Shown here piece by piece: positions 1 through 8,278 of a DNA stretch of 64,000 nucleotides (positions within the stretch are counted from its first letter, which is position 1; the number at the start of each line of letters is the position of its first letter). This DNA is from Ancylomarina longa. Its GTDB lineage: Bacteria; Bacteroidota; Bacteroidia; Bacteroidales; Marinifilaceae. The notes under the pieces are model-generated. The model saw only the letters and a program-made list of their open reading frames with translations. It searched no databases and was not told the origin of the DNA. The translations under genes and the position numbers were made by a program. Location of the stretch: contig NZ_RJJX01000013.1 of the NCBI RefSeq assembly GCF_003996985.1, positions 27,123 through 91,122 on the forward strand, in the 5' to 3' direction.

Positions 1-1
1 G

Positions 2-502
2 ATTAATGCTATTTATGCTTGTCCAAACGGAGTTATCCGCATGAGCGATGACATGCCGGGATTGGTAGAGACTTCTCTGAATTTAGCTCGCGTAGTAAGC
101 GAAAATGGAGTAGTAATTATTCAGGCTTTATTGCGTTCTTCAGTAAATTCAGCAAAAGACGATTTGGGACAAATGGTTGCTTCTACTTTCGAATTAGCTG
201 GTGCTAAAGTGAAATTGGAAGGCCAATATCCAGGATGGAAACCAAATATGGATTCTCCTATCCTAAAAACCATGCAGGAAGTTTATAATAACAAGTATGG
301 CAAGATTCCTGAAATCAAAGCTATTCACGCTGGTTTAGAGTGTGGTTTACTAGGAGCAGTTTATCCTAATTGGGATATGATTTCTTTCGGACCAACCATT
401 CGCTACCCACACTCTCCTGATGAAAAAGTGAAAGTGGATACTGTGATTAAATTCTGGGATTTCTTGGTGGAAAGTTTGAAAAATATTCCAGTTAAAGAAT
501 AA
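2..502 (+). CDS. pepD: aminoacyl-histidine dipeptidase / cytosol non-specific dipeptidase (M20 family), C-terminal part
   Basis: The reading frame is open from base 2, so this is the C-terminal ~166 residues of a gene that starts outside the window. PepD-type M20 metallopeptidases are cytosolic zinc enzymes that split Xaa-His and many other dipeptides. Visible family marks are the segment AIHAGLECGLLG, with the His and Glu of the catalytic domain, and the C-terminal SFGPTIRYPHSPDE, whose His is a usual metal ligand. The C-terminal half of the lid domain (ALLRSSVNS, LEGQYPGWKP) is also typical. A rho-independent terminator follows 20 bp after the stop. The first ATG in view (41) is internal, not the start. 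Confidence 0.93.
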   Translation: MNAIYACPNGVIRMSDDMPGLVETSLNLARVVSENGVVIIQALLRSSVNSAKDDLGQMVASTFELAGAKVKLEGQYPGWKPNMDSPILKTMQEVYNNKYGKIPEIKAIHAGLECGLLGAVYPNWDMISFGPTIRYPHSPDEKVKVDTVIKFWDFLVESLKNIPVKE

Positions 503-522
503 ATAAATCGTTTATCGATTGC

Positions 523-553
523 AAGGGACGTGCTAGGGTGCGTCCCTTTTTTA
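523..553 (+). terminator. rho-independent terminator of pepD
   Basis: An 8-bp stem (AAGGGACG / CGTCCCTT) is followed by a T-rich run, placed 20 bp after the pepD stop. Confidence 0.85.
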
Positions 554-564
554 TTAACCTATTC

Positions 565-720
565 TCTTCCTGGTTTTAGGGGGTTCCCTTTCAGGTCGGG
601 CTTTCCGCTACTACTCCTCGTGCCATCCCACCATCCGGCACCACTGCGGGGTAACCGCTACAATCCCTAACCCATCCGCTGCGAGCATAGAGCTACTTAG
701 TGTGCGATCTATACCGAAAT
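565..720. repeat. GC-rich intergenic element with hairpin potential
   Basis: This stretch is much richer in G+C than its surroundings and has no plausible ORF. It contains nested pairing such as GTGCC...GGCAC, and CCGCTAC is repeated either side of it. From memory it resembles GC-rich intergenic elements of Bacteroidota with the core GGTTCCCTTTCAGGTCGGGC, but I cannot confirm this. The 12-mer AGGGGGTTCCCT here recurs in reverse orientation near 63958. Confidence 0.45.
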
Positions 721-746
721 TGAAAGACGCTTACTAATCTATGTTT

Positions 747-1196
747 TTATCTGAATTTCTTTAATATCAAATAAGCCACTATAAAGAAAAGTGCACCAAC
801 CAAGAAGGCAAAAATCAAGGATCCGATTACAAATTGGTAATAGTTTTCACCAAGACTTTTAAAACTCATTAATTGGGGAACTTCCTTTTGAAATGATCCG
901 GTAAGTACCAAAGCACCGGTTTGGTATCCGGCAATAAGAATCAAGGGGATGAAAGGTGGGATACTGCTAATATTAACAGTTATTAGAGTTAATGCTTTAT
1001 TCAGCCGAAACAAAAAGGCAAGGGAAACAGCAAGCACAGTTTGAAATCCCCAGACAGGCGAAAAGGCAAGAAAAATCCCTAATCCCAGCGAGAGAGCAAT
1101 AACAAGATCCGAATTGTTTGCACAGGTAACTTCCGTAACAATGGCTTTCTTTAGCTTGTTGAGTTGGAATTTTTGTAAATATTTGGGATAATTCAT
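747..1196 (-). CDS. DUF2062 domain membrane protein
   Basis: A 149-residue protein with about three hydrophobic segments (near residues 30-65, 80-100 and 122-145). The segment LGLGIFLAFSPVWGFQT followed by LNKALTLITVNISSIPP is the hallmark of DUF2062, a small integral membrane family of unknown function often found beside glycosyltransferases or lipid enzymes. It is the last gene of a minus-strand group running pncB, D-amino-acid enzyme, this gene, with 21 bp to its upstream neighbour. No function can be given beyond the inner-membrane location. Confidence 0.8.
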   Translation of the reverse strand: MNYPKYLQKFQLNKLKKAIVTEVTCANNSDLVIALSLGLGIFLAFSPVWGFQTVLAVSLAFLFRLNKALTLITVNISSIPPFIPLILIAGYQTGALVLTGSFQKEVPQLMSFKSLGENYYQFVIGSLIFAFLVGALFFIVAYLILKKFR

Positions 1197-1217
1197 TTAT
1201 TCAATTGTAAGCAGTAA

Positions 1218-2324
1218 TTATTTAGGCATCATCTCCAGCCAATTTCCATCTGTACTTAAATACTGTCCCATCAGGTTGGCAGTTAAACAGGAGTGAACAG
1301 GCAGAATACCAATTAAATCGCCTATCTGAAAGCTATCGAATAAGCCATCGCTACAGCGTATTATTCCATGTTCCTGCGATAGACTTGCCAGGTAAGCACC
1401 TCCTAATATTTCGCCCCATCCATTTTCGGAGATCCGTACAATGCTGCCAAATAATTTGGTGCCTTCCTCATCGGCTTCCAAATATTCTTTCGACAGGTGA
1501 ATGGCTCCTCCATAAATCACTAGCTCTTTTCTATCTATATTGCGGGCAATAATGGGGCAGGCCATGGCAACAGCAATCTGGTTTTCGTCGCAGGAGCCAA
1601 GTACATATTGCATAACATCATAAAAAACAAAATTACCCGGTCGTATTTCATCAATACCATAAAATTCTTCGCTAATGCTGCATGCCGGAGTATCGCCCAA
1701 CGAAACGATCAGATTGGGAATATCTTTTCGAAACAGATCTTTCAGTTCATTTAAATCCAAGAGGGCTTTGCTGTGGTTTTTGTGAATTTCGGTTTGATCT
1801 TTAGCCTTGTAATTCTGCCCTGTATGAGCCAAAAAACCTTTGCATGTTAATTTTTCAGCATCTTTCATTAAATCAACCAGCATACGAACAGATTCTGTAG
1901 CCTCTGTTGGTATTCCACATCTTTGATAACCGGTATCTACTTTAATGAAAATACCTACAGCATGTTTTAACTCTGACTCCAGAAACAGAATACTTTCTCT
2001 TGATTCCACCACTAAATTCAATTGAATTTTTGAGGCTAGTTTATCAATTAAATCTATTTCGCGAACATTTACAGGAATAGCAAGGGTAATATCCATCCAT
2101 CCGTTATCGGCAAAATAATTGGCCATGCTCATAGAAGAAACCGCAATGGAATTTATACCTCTATCCATAAACCATTTTCCAATTTCAGACGATTGATGTG
2201 TTTTAAAATGCGGACGAAGAATGGTATTAGATCGTTTCGCTTTGGCAATCATAGCGTCGATATTCATCAAACACTTTGCTTTATCAAGTAAAAGGGTAGG
2301 GCGGATTATTTTGGATTCTAACAT
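1218..2324 (-). CDS. PLP-dependent D-serine dehydratase / D-threonine aldolase-like enzyme (fold III)
   Basis: A 368-residue alanine racemase-fold enzyme. The N-terminal barrel carries RPHFKTH (Lys41), the Schiff-base lysine that binds pyridoxal phosphate. The C-terminal DSD1-like domain ends with PVHSCLTAN, where His344 and Cys346 match the metal (zinc) ligands of eukaryotic-type D-serine dehydratase. Related enzymes cleave or deaminate D-hydroxyamino acids (D-threonine aldolase, D-serine dehydratase), and the sequence alone does not choose between them. It lies 47 bp downstream of pncB and 21 bp upstream of the DUF2062 gene, probably in one transcript. Confidence 0.82.
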   Translation of the reverse strand: MLESKIIRPTLLLDKAKCLMNIDAMIAKAKRSNTILRPHFKTHQSSEIGKWFMDRGINSIAVSSMSMANYFADNGWMDITLAIPVNVREIDLIDKLASKIQLNLVVESRESILFLESELKHAVGIFIKVDTGYQRCGIPTEATESVRMLVDLMKDAEKLTCKGFLAHTGQNYKAKDQTEIHKNHSKALLDLNELKDLFRKDIPNLIVSLGDTPACSISEEFYGIDEIRPGNFVFYDVMQYVLGSCDENQIAVAMACPIIARNIDRKELVIYGGAIHLSKEYLEADEEGTKLFGSIVRISENGWGEILGGAYLASLSQEHGIIRCSDGLFDSFQIGDLIGILPVHSCLTANLMGQYLSTDGNWLEMMPK

Positions 2325-2371
2325 GATTTATAGATTTAATAAATTTCAATTTACTTCTGAAACGCTATCGT

Positions 2372-3790
2372 CTATTTAATTTTTAGTCGAATATTCTTTA
2401 GCATCTGATCTCTTAATTTAAGGAGATTGGCGGAGATTCCTACTTTATAAATATGCGGACTAATAAAACGTTTGTGTCCTTCGGGAAGTTGTTTAAATCG
2501 TTTTAGCAGGTAGGCATTTATTTCGGCTGGATTTTGATCTTCAATCAGGATTTCTCCATTTTCCATCACCTTGTGCAGGAGTTCTTCGCAAGTATATTTA
2601 CTTATATCGGTATTCTTATCAGCATGAAAGGGATGATACAAACGATCTGTAGTCTTTTCATCTTCTAATAAAATACCATCACGGAAGAACCTCCCCTCTG
2701 CATCAAAATAGCGAACCAGCTTCTTCCTGCCGGGCATTGTAATCTTTTCAATGTTCTCTGATATTTTTAAACGGGGAATACCATTGTTGTCCACCAATTT
2801 ATATACACCATCTAACGCTCCGGCATCTTTTCCTGTCACCAATTCTGTTCCAATACCATAACCATCTATCTGAGCACCCTGTTCGTTCAAACTCTTAATA
2901 ACATATTCGTTGAGTTGATTGGATGCGAATATTTGTACATAATCTAAGCCTGCATCATTAAGCATTTTTCTTGCCCTTTTACTAAGATAGGCAAGGTCAC
3001 CGCTATCCAAACGTATACCTAGCATTTTAGATCCTTGTGCTTCCAATTCTTTAGCTACAATTATTGCATTCGGCACTCCTGATTTTAAAGTATTGTAGGT
3101 GTCCACCAATAAAACGCTCGAATCCGGATTGATGCAAGCATATTTTCTGAATGCTTCCAATTCCTCATCAAAACTCTGAATCCAGGCATGGGCTTGTGTT
3201 CCCGTTACAGGAATCTGATAATTAAAGGCACTATATACATTAGAGGTTGAGTTTGCACCTCCAATCACAGCAGCCCTACTGGCATGAATTCCTCCTAAGC
3301 CTTGGGCACGGCGCAAGCCAAAGTCGGCAAAGGTTTTATTGCCCAACACATATCTTATGCGGCAGGCTTTGGTAGCAATTAGGGATTGAAAATTGAGATA
3401 ATTCAACAGTAGTGTTTCAATAAGCTGGGCTTCAATAATATTTCCCTCCACTCGCACGATGGGTTCGTTCGGAAAAGCAATTTCTCCTTCCTTAATACTA
3501 TAAACACTGGCAGTAAATTTAAATTTTAGGAGATAATCAAGAAATTCCTCCTTTAAGCCTGTTTTTCTCAGAAAATCGATGTTTTCTTTACTGAAACTAA
3601 AATTCTTTAGAATATATAATAAGTCCTGAAGACCTGCAAAAACTAGATATCCACCTTGATAAGGGTTGGTACGATAATAGTAATCGAAAACAGTTTGTTC
3701 ATTTTTCTTTCCGCATAAAAAATATCCCTGAGCCATGGTAAGCTCATAAAAATCGGTATATAAACCAGTATTCTCTGATAATGTATTCAT
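2372..3790 (-). CDS. pncB: nicotinate phosphoribosyltransferase
   Basis: A 472-residue enzyme of the NAD salvage (Preiss-Handler) route that joins nicotinate and PRPP to make nicotinate mononucleotide. Family marks are the start LYTDFYELTMAQGYF, the FADFGLRRAQG block, GTQAHAWIQSF with the histidine region of the catalytic centre, and ASNQLNEYVI near the phosphate-binding strands. Length and order fit the long PncB2-like NAPRTase group. It is probably the first gene of a three-gene minus-strand operon. The ATG at 3790 is followed at once by MNTLSENTGLYTDFYELT, so the start looks right. Confidence 0.93.
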   Translation of the reverse strand: MNTLSENTGLYTDFYELTMAQGYFLCGKKNEQTVFDYYYRTNPYQGGYLVFAGLQDLLYILKNFSFSKENIDFLRKTGLKEEFLDYLLKFKFTASVYSIKEGEIAFPNEPIVRVEGNIIEAQLIETLLLNYLNFQSLIATKACRIRYVLGNKTFADFGLRRAQGLGGIHASRAAVIGGANSTSNVYSAFNYQIPVTGTQAHAWIQSFDEELEAFRKYACINPDSSVLLVDTYNTLKSGVPNAIIVAKELEAQGSKMLGIRLDSGDLAYLSKRARKMLNDAGLDYVQIFASNQLNEYVIKSLNEQGAQIDGYGIGTELVTGKDAGALDGVYKLVDNNGIPRLKISENIEKITMPGRKKLVRYFDAEGRFFRDGILLEDEKTTDRLYHPFHADKNTDISKYTCEELLHKVMENGEILIEDQNPAEINAYLLKRFKQLPEGHKRFISPHIYKVGISANLLKLRDQMLKNIRLKIK

Positions 3791-3891
3791 AGTATTAAAT
3801 TAAATAGAATCAAGCCAAAGATAGGGATTAATACGCATGTGGCCTAGAAATGTGGAATCAATATGTATTGAATGAAACATGACAAATGCTT

Positions 3892-3922
3892 TTTGTTTCT
3901 TTCCGGATTAATCTTAATTTAG
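3892..3922 (+). promoter_or_regulatory. Bacteroidota-type promoter of the MFS gene
   Basis: TTTG at 3892-3895, exactly 19 bases, then TAATTTAG at 3915-3922. This matches the -33 TTTG / -7 TAnnTTTG consensus with one mismatch and predicts a ~45-base leader before the ATG at 3975. Confidence 0.7.
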
Positions 3923-3974
3923 CAGGCCTTAAAAACACTCACTTAAACATTAATTAGGAAATAAAACAAAAAAT

Positions 3975-5399
3975 ATGACTGAATTAATAAGACGTAGTCT
4001 TCGGGATTCGAAGGCAGCAAGATGGGGAGCATTGGGGATAATTTCTATCACCATGTTTGCAGGTTATTTTTTAACCGATGTAATGTCTCCTTTAAAACCA
4101 ATGCTCGAAACTGAGTTTGGATGGTCAAGTACTAGCTATGGTATTTTCACAAGTGCCTATGGATGGTTGAACGTATTTCTTCTAATGCTTATTTTTGGTG
4201 GAATTATCCTGGATAAAATGGGCGTTCGATTCACAGGACTCTTGTCTTCATTCATTATGGTAATAGGTGCTGCCATTAAATATTGGGCTATTACAAATCC
4301 TACATTGGTAGATCATACTATTTGGGGAATTCATGCTCAAGTATTTCTTGCATCCATAGGATTTGCGATTTTTGGTGTAGGTGTTGAGATTGCGGGTATT
4401 ACTGTTTCTAAAATCATTGTAAAATGGTTTAAGGGCTATGAGATGGCCTTGGCAATGGGAATGCAGATGGCTGTAGCACGATTAGGTACTATGTTAGCAA
4501 TTGCTGCTCCTGTGCCATTGGCAATGTATTTCTCAAACATACACACTCAGGTAGTAAATGGAGAGTTGGTAGAAAAAATGGGTCCAAGTATTTCGGCACC
4601 TATTGCTTTTGCATTAGTTCTTTTGGTGATTGGTTTCATTGCCTTCTTTATCTATGTGGGAATGGATAAAAAGTTAGATGCTTCAGAAGCTGCAAATGGC
4701 GAAGAGGCTGAAGATCCATTTAAGTTTAGTGATATAGGACAAATTGTTACCAATAAAGGTTTTTGGTTGATTGCTTTCCTTTGCGTATTATTTTATTCTT
4801 CGGTTTTTCCATTTATTAAGTATGCTGCGGATTTAATGGTGAATAAGTATGGCTTAGATCAGCAAACTGCTGGTATTATTCCAAGTTTATTGCCTTTAGG
4901 TACTTTGTTTTTAACTCCTCTTTTTGGTGGTGTTTACGATAAAATTGGAAAAGGAGCAACCATGATGATTATTGGTGCTGTACTTATTATCTTCGTTCAC
5001 ACCATATTTGCCTTACCAATATTGAATACTTGGGTTGTGGCTGTTATATTGGTTATCATCTTGGGTATAGCTTTATCTCTTGTTCCTTCAGCGATGTGGC
5101 CTTCAGTACCAAAAATTATTCCTGAAAAACAATTGGGTACTGCCTTTTCATTAATTTTCTGGATTCAGAACTGGGGATTAATGGGAGTACCATTATTGAT
5201 CGGTTACGTATTAGATAAGTCTAATCCTCAAGTTGCAATTGCAAAAGCACAAGGACTTGAAGTTCCTTTGTACGATTATACCAATCCTATGATTATTTTT
5301 GCAGCTCTTGGATTTTTAGCAATTATAGTAAGTCTATTGCTTAAAAGAGAAGATAGAATTAAAGGTTATGGTTTGGAATTACCAAACATTCAAAAATAA
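3975..5399 (+). CDS. major facilitator superfamily transporter
   Basis: A 474-residue polytopic inner-membrane carrier with about 12 transmembrane helices. MFS motif A appears as GGIILDKMGVRFTG between helices 2 and 3 and again, degenerate, as GGVYDKIGKG between helices 8 and 9. A charged central loop (DKKLDASEAANGEEAED) separates the two halves. The substrate cannot be read from sequence; it could be an anion or small carboxylate carrier. It stands alone, with its own promoter about 50-80 bp upstream and a strong terminator after the stop. Confidence 0.85.
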   Translation: MTELIRRSLRDSKAARWGALGIISITMFAGYFLTDVMSPLKPMLETEFGWSSTSYGIFTSAYGWLNVFLLMLIFGGIILDKMGVRFTGLLSSFIMVIGAAIKYWAITNPTLVDHTIWGIHAQVFLASIGFAIFGVGVEIAGITVSKIIVKWFKGYEMALAMGMQMAVARLGTMLAIAAPVPLAMYFSNIHTQVVNGELVEKMGPSISAPIAFALVLLVIGFIAFFIYVGMDKKLDASEAANGEEAEDPFKFSDIGQIVTNKGFWLIAFLCVLFYSSVFPFIKYAADLMVNKYGLDQQTAGIIPSLLPLGTLFLTPLFGGVYDKIGKGATMMIIGAVLIIFVHTIFALPILNTWVVAVILVIILGIALSLVPSAMWPSVPKIIPEKQLGTAFSLIFWIQNWGLMGVPLLIGYVLDKSNPQVAIAKAQGLEVPLYDYTNPMIIFAALGFLAIIVSLLLKREDRIKGYGLELPNIQK

Positions 5400-5422
5400 T
5401 CTTTCTTCTAATATAATTATTG

Positions 5423-5454
5423 AAAGCTGTCCTTAGGGACAGCTTTTTTTGTTT
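5423..5454 (+). terminator. rho-independent terminator of the MFS gene
   Basis: A 10-bp perfect stem (AAAGCTGTCC / GGACAGCTTT) with a TTAG loop, then a T-run. Confidence 0.92.
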
Positions 5455-5622
5455 TTGGAATTTCATAGTTCAATTTTTTTAATCATAGGGTAGGGCAAAG
5501 GCTCATGAAAGCGTTTTAGAAGTATACAAGTGAAATGCAAGAATGTATCGAGGGGTTGAATAATAAAGGCCGTGTTTCATTATAAAAATTTAAGGAAGAA
5601 TATTAATTAATAATTGAAGCAT

Positions 5623-6165
5623 ATGAATAAATATTTCATCAGAATCAGCTTACTATTGATTTTATTAACCGGATTAATAGGGGTTTCAGGCCAAGCGGAA
5701 GCAAAAAGAGTGTATAAAAAGCATGTGGTAGTCCGTCACCGAAGATATCGAAGCTACCCAGCTAAAGGAACTGTTATTGTCAATGTGAAATCTGCTCATT
5801 CTTTTCGATATAATAAAAAAGCATATTATAGATCTAATGGAGTTTTTTATGCCAGATCAGGAAGAGGATATAAGATAATAGCAGCTCCAATAGGATTTAG
5901 ATTAAGAACCTTACCTTCCAAACATGTGCGAATTCTTGTTCATGGTACATCCTACTTTTATCATTACGGAACTTTCTATATTACACAAGGGAATGAGTAT
6001 GTTGTTGTTTTACCACCAGTTGGCTTACAAGTTGATGATCTGCCTGATGGATATCAGATTATTAAAAATAATGGTGTGAGATTTTATGTGGTAGATGGAG
6101 TTTATTATAAGAAAGTATATCTGAGAAATGGGCATACCGTTTTTGAAGTGGTAAAAGCAGCATAA
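5623..6165 (+). CDS. secreted DUF6515-like protein
   Basis: A ~180-residue exported protein. The ATG at 5623 (MNKYFIRISLL) is preferred over an in-frame TTG at 5614, because it begins directly with a positive-hydrophobic signal peptide ending near GQAEA. A basic stretch (KRVYKKHVVVRHRRYRSY) follows. Three imperfect repeats then combine a tyrosine-rich strand (AYYRSNGVFYARSGRGYKII, SYFYHYGTFYITQGNEYVVV, RFYVVDGVYYKKVYL) with an intervening PxGxxxxxLP segment. This is the pattern of DUF6515 proteins of Bacteroidota, whose role is unknown; a periplasmic or surface beta-rich protein is likely. A terminator shared with purA follows directly. Confidence 0.75.
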   Translation: MNKYFIRISLLLILLTGLIGVSGQAEAKRVYKKHVVVRHRRYRSYPAKGTVIVNVKSAHSFRYNKKAYYRSNGVFYARSGRGYKIIAAPIGFRLRTLPSKHVRILVHGTSYFYHYGTFYITQGNEYVVVLPPVGLQVDDLPDGYQIIKNNGVRFYVVDGVYYKKVYLRNGHTVFEVVKAA

Positions 6166-6197
6166 AAAAAATCCCGCAATTGCGGGATTTTTTTTAT
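6164..6197. terminator. bidirectional terminator between DUF6515 gene and purA
   Basis: The stem ATCCCGCAA / TTGCGGGAT is flanked by an A-run on the left and a T-run on the right, so it can stop both the plus-strand gene and the convergent purA. Confidence 0.92.
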
Positions 6198-6211
6198 GTG
6201 ATGACTAGATA

Positions 6212-7483
6212 TTAGTCAAGCATTCTTTCTATGGTTTGTTCTCTGTTAGGACCAACCGAAACAATTTTTACAGGAACTCCTGTCTCTTTCTCAATGAAAT
6301 CAATATAAGCATTAAATTCTTCAGGGAATTCATTTTCATGCGACATAGAGGTCATGTCGGTTTTCCAACCTTTAAACTCTGTATAGACAGGTTGTGTTTC
6401 ATCGTTCATTTCATATGGAACGTGTTCTACTTCCACACCGTTAAGATTATAGGCAGTACATATTTTGATCGTTTCGAAATCATCCATTACATCTGATTTC
6501 ATCATAGTTAATTGGCTTACTCCATTAATCATGATTGAATATTTTAGAGCTACCAAGTCTAACCAACCACATCTTCGTGGGCGACCGGTTGTAGATCCAA
6601 ATTCATTTCCATTCTCTCTTAACTTCTTGCCATCTTCATCAAAAAGTTCGGTTGGGAATGGTCCCATTCCTACACGGGTACAGTAGGCTTTAAAGATACC
6701 AATTACTCTTCCGATACGATTGGGGGCTATCCCTAAACCAGTACAAGCACCAGCACAAACAGTATTGGATGAGGTAACAAAAGGGTAGGATCCAAAATCA
6801 ATATCAAGTAAGGTTCCCTGGGCTCCTTCTGCGAGAATACTCTTGCCATTTTTAAGCTCATCATTAAGGAATTGTTCACTATCTATTAATTGAAATTCAC
6901 TCAATACCTTTATTCCGTCAAACCATTCTGTTTCATACTCCGAAATATCGTAATCAAATTCGTAGTACTTATCTAACATTAATTGGTGTTTGGTCACCAA
7001 TTTGTCATATTTTTCTTTGAAATTATTTTTAATATCGCCTACACGTAAACCATTTCTTCCGGTTTTATCCATATAGGTAGGTCCAATTCCTTTTAAGGTA
7101 GATCCAATTTTAGACTTTCCTTTAGCAGCTTCAGAAGCAGCATCTAAAATACGATGTGAAGGCAATATCAAATGAGCCTTCTTCGAAATAAAAAGCGTTT
7201 TGGAAAGATCTATTCCCAGTTTTTTGATTCCTTCAATCTCTTTTTTGAAAATAACAGGATCAATTACAACTCCGTTGCCGATTACATTAATTTTATCATT
7301 TCTAAAAATTCCGGAAGGAATAGTGTGCAACACATGTTTGATTGCATTAAATTCCAAAGTATGTCCAGCGTTTGGTCCACCTTGAAACCGTGTTATTACA
7401 TTGTACTTTGGAGTAAGTACGTCCACAACTTTTCCTTTACCTTCATCGCCCCATTGCAGGCCTAAAAGTACATCAACTTTCAT
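6212..7483 (-). CDS. purA: adenylosuccinate synthetase
   Basis: A 423-residue cytosolic GTP-dependent enzyme that converts IMP and aspartate to adenylosuccinate, the first committed AMP step. The N-terminal P-loop-like LGLQWGDEGKGKVVD holds the catalytic Asp and the Mg/GTP site. NAGHT, the IMP loop KIGSTLKGIGPTYMDK, GAQGTLLDIDFGSYPFVTSS and GSTTGRPRRCGWLD are all present. Length is normal and no key residue is missing. It is monocistronic: a ~230-bp gap holding the fur terminator separates it from fur upstream. Confidence 0.97.
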   Translation of the reverse strand: MKVDVLLGLQWGDEGKGKVVDVLTPKYNVITRFQGGPNAGHTLEFNAIKHVLHTIPSGIFRNDKINVIGNGVVIDPVIFKKEIEGIKKLGIDLSKTLFISKKAHLILPSHRILDAASEAAKGKSKIGSTLKGIGPTYMDKTGRNGLRVGDIKNNFKEKYDKLVTKHQLMLDKYYEFDYDISEYETEWFDGIKVLSEFQLIDSEQFLNDELKNGKSILAEGAQGTLLDIDFGSYPFVTSSNTVCAGACTGLGIAPNRIGRVIGIFKAYCTRVGMGPFPTELFDEDGKKLRENGNEFGSTTGRPRRCGWLDLVALKYSIMINGVSQLTMMKSDVMDDFETIKICTAYNLNGVEVEHVPYEMNDETQPVYTEFKGWKTDMTSMSHENEFPEEFNAYIDFIEKETGVPVKIVSVGPNREQTIERMLD

Positions 7484-7667
7484 CTCTTTATTATTTGATT
7501 TAAAATTCTGGCATGTTAGTCACCCTATAACTTCTCTATGGAGACTGATATTAGTGGCATGTATGCTAAAAATTATAGGTGGATATTACTGTTAACAGTC
7601 AAAGGTAGTAATATTTTTAGACTTTAGAGTCGGTAAAAGTTCCTTGTTAATAAGTCCTTTGAGGGTA

Positions 7668-7697
7668 TTAAAAAACCCCTTTATTAAAGGGGTTTTG
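7668..7697 (-). terminator. rho-independent terminator of the Fur-family gene
   Basis: An 11-bp stem (AAAACCCCTTT / AAAGGGGTTTT) with a 3-base loop. Read on the minus strand it is followed by a T-run and lies 21 bp after the fur stop. Confidence 0.88.
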
Positions 7698-7717
7698 AAA
7701 ATATTATTTGTTGATAA

Positions 7718-8176
7718 TTATTTATTTTCAAGTTTACGACATTCAGGACATATACCATAAATGTATAAGGAATGATGAGACACTAAAAAATCCATATCGC
7801 TGGATACATTATCTTTCACGTCATCTAAACGGGTATCACAAAACTCCAAGACCTTACCACAGCGAGTACAAATTAAATGATCGTGTTTGTTGCTGTCATA
7901 TGCTTTTTCAAATTGAGCTATATTTCTACCAAACTGGTGTTTGATTACCAATTTACAATCCTGAAGGAGATCAATTGTATTGTAGAGGGTTGCTCTACTC
8001 ACCCGGTAATTTTTATTTTTCATGAAAATATAGAGGGATTCAATGTCAAAATGTCCTTCCCGGGAATAAATTTCATCTAATATAGCATATCTTTCAGGGG
8101 TCTTTCGGTGTCCTTTTTTCTGAAGATATTCGGTAAACATCTTCTTGACAATTTCTTTAGTGTCCTCGTAGCTCAT
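7718..8176 (-). CDS. Fur-family metal- or peroxide-responsive repressor
   Basis: A 152-residue regulator. An N-terminal winged helix ([30 protein letters not shown]) precedes a dimerisation domain with [15 protein letters not shown] and [10 protein letters not shown], giving the two Cys pairs of the structural zinc site. The segment [14 protein letters not shown] is typical of Fur and PerR. Members act as cytosolic DNA-binding repressors using Fe, Zn or Mn as co-repressor; I cannot tell Fur, Zur and PerR apart from this. It is a single gene with its own terminator, transcribed in the same direction as purA. Confidence 0.88.
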   Translation of the reverse strand: MSYEDTKEIVKKMFTEYLQKKGHRKTPERYAILDEIYSREGHFDIESLYIFMKNKNYRVSRATLYNTIDLLQDCKLVIKHQFGRNIAQFEKAYDSNKHDHLICTRCGKVLEFCDTRLDDVKDNVSSDMDFLVSHHSLYIYGICPECRKLENK

Positions 8177-8278
8177 ATGTAAGAAATAACCTAAGTGTTA
8201 TCTAATCTAATTTAAAATAATGGGTCTAAAATAGTGATTTTTTTTAGAAAAGGAATATTATTTAGAACAATTTTTAAT

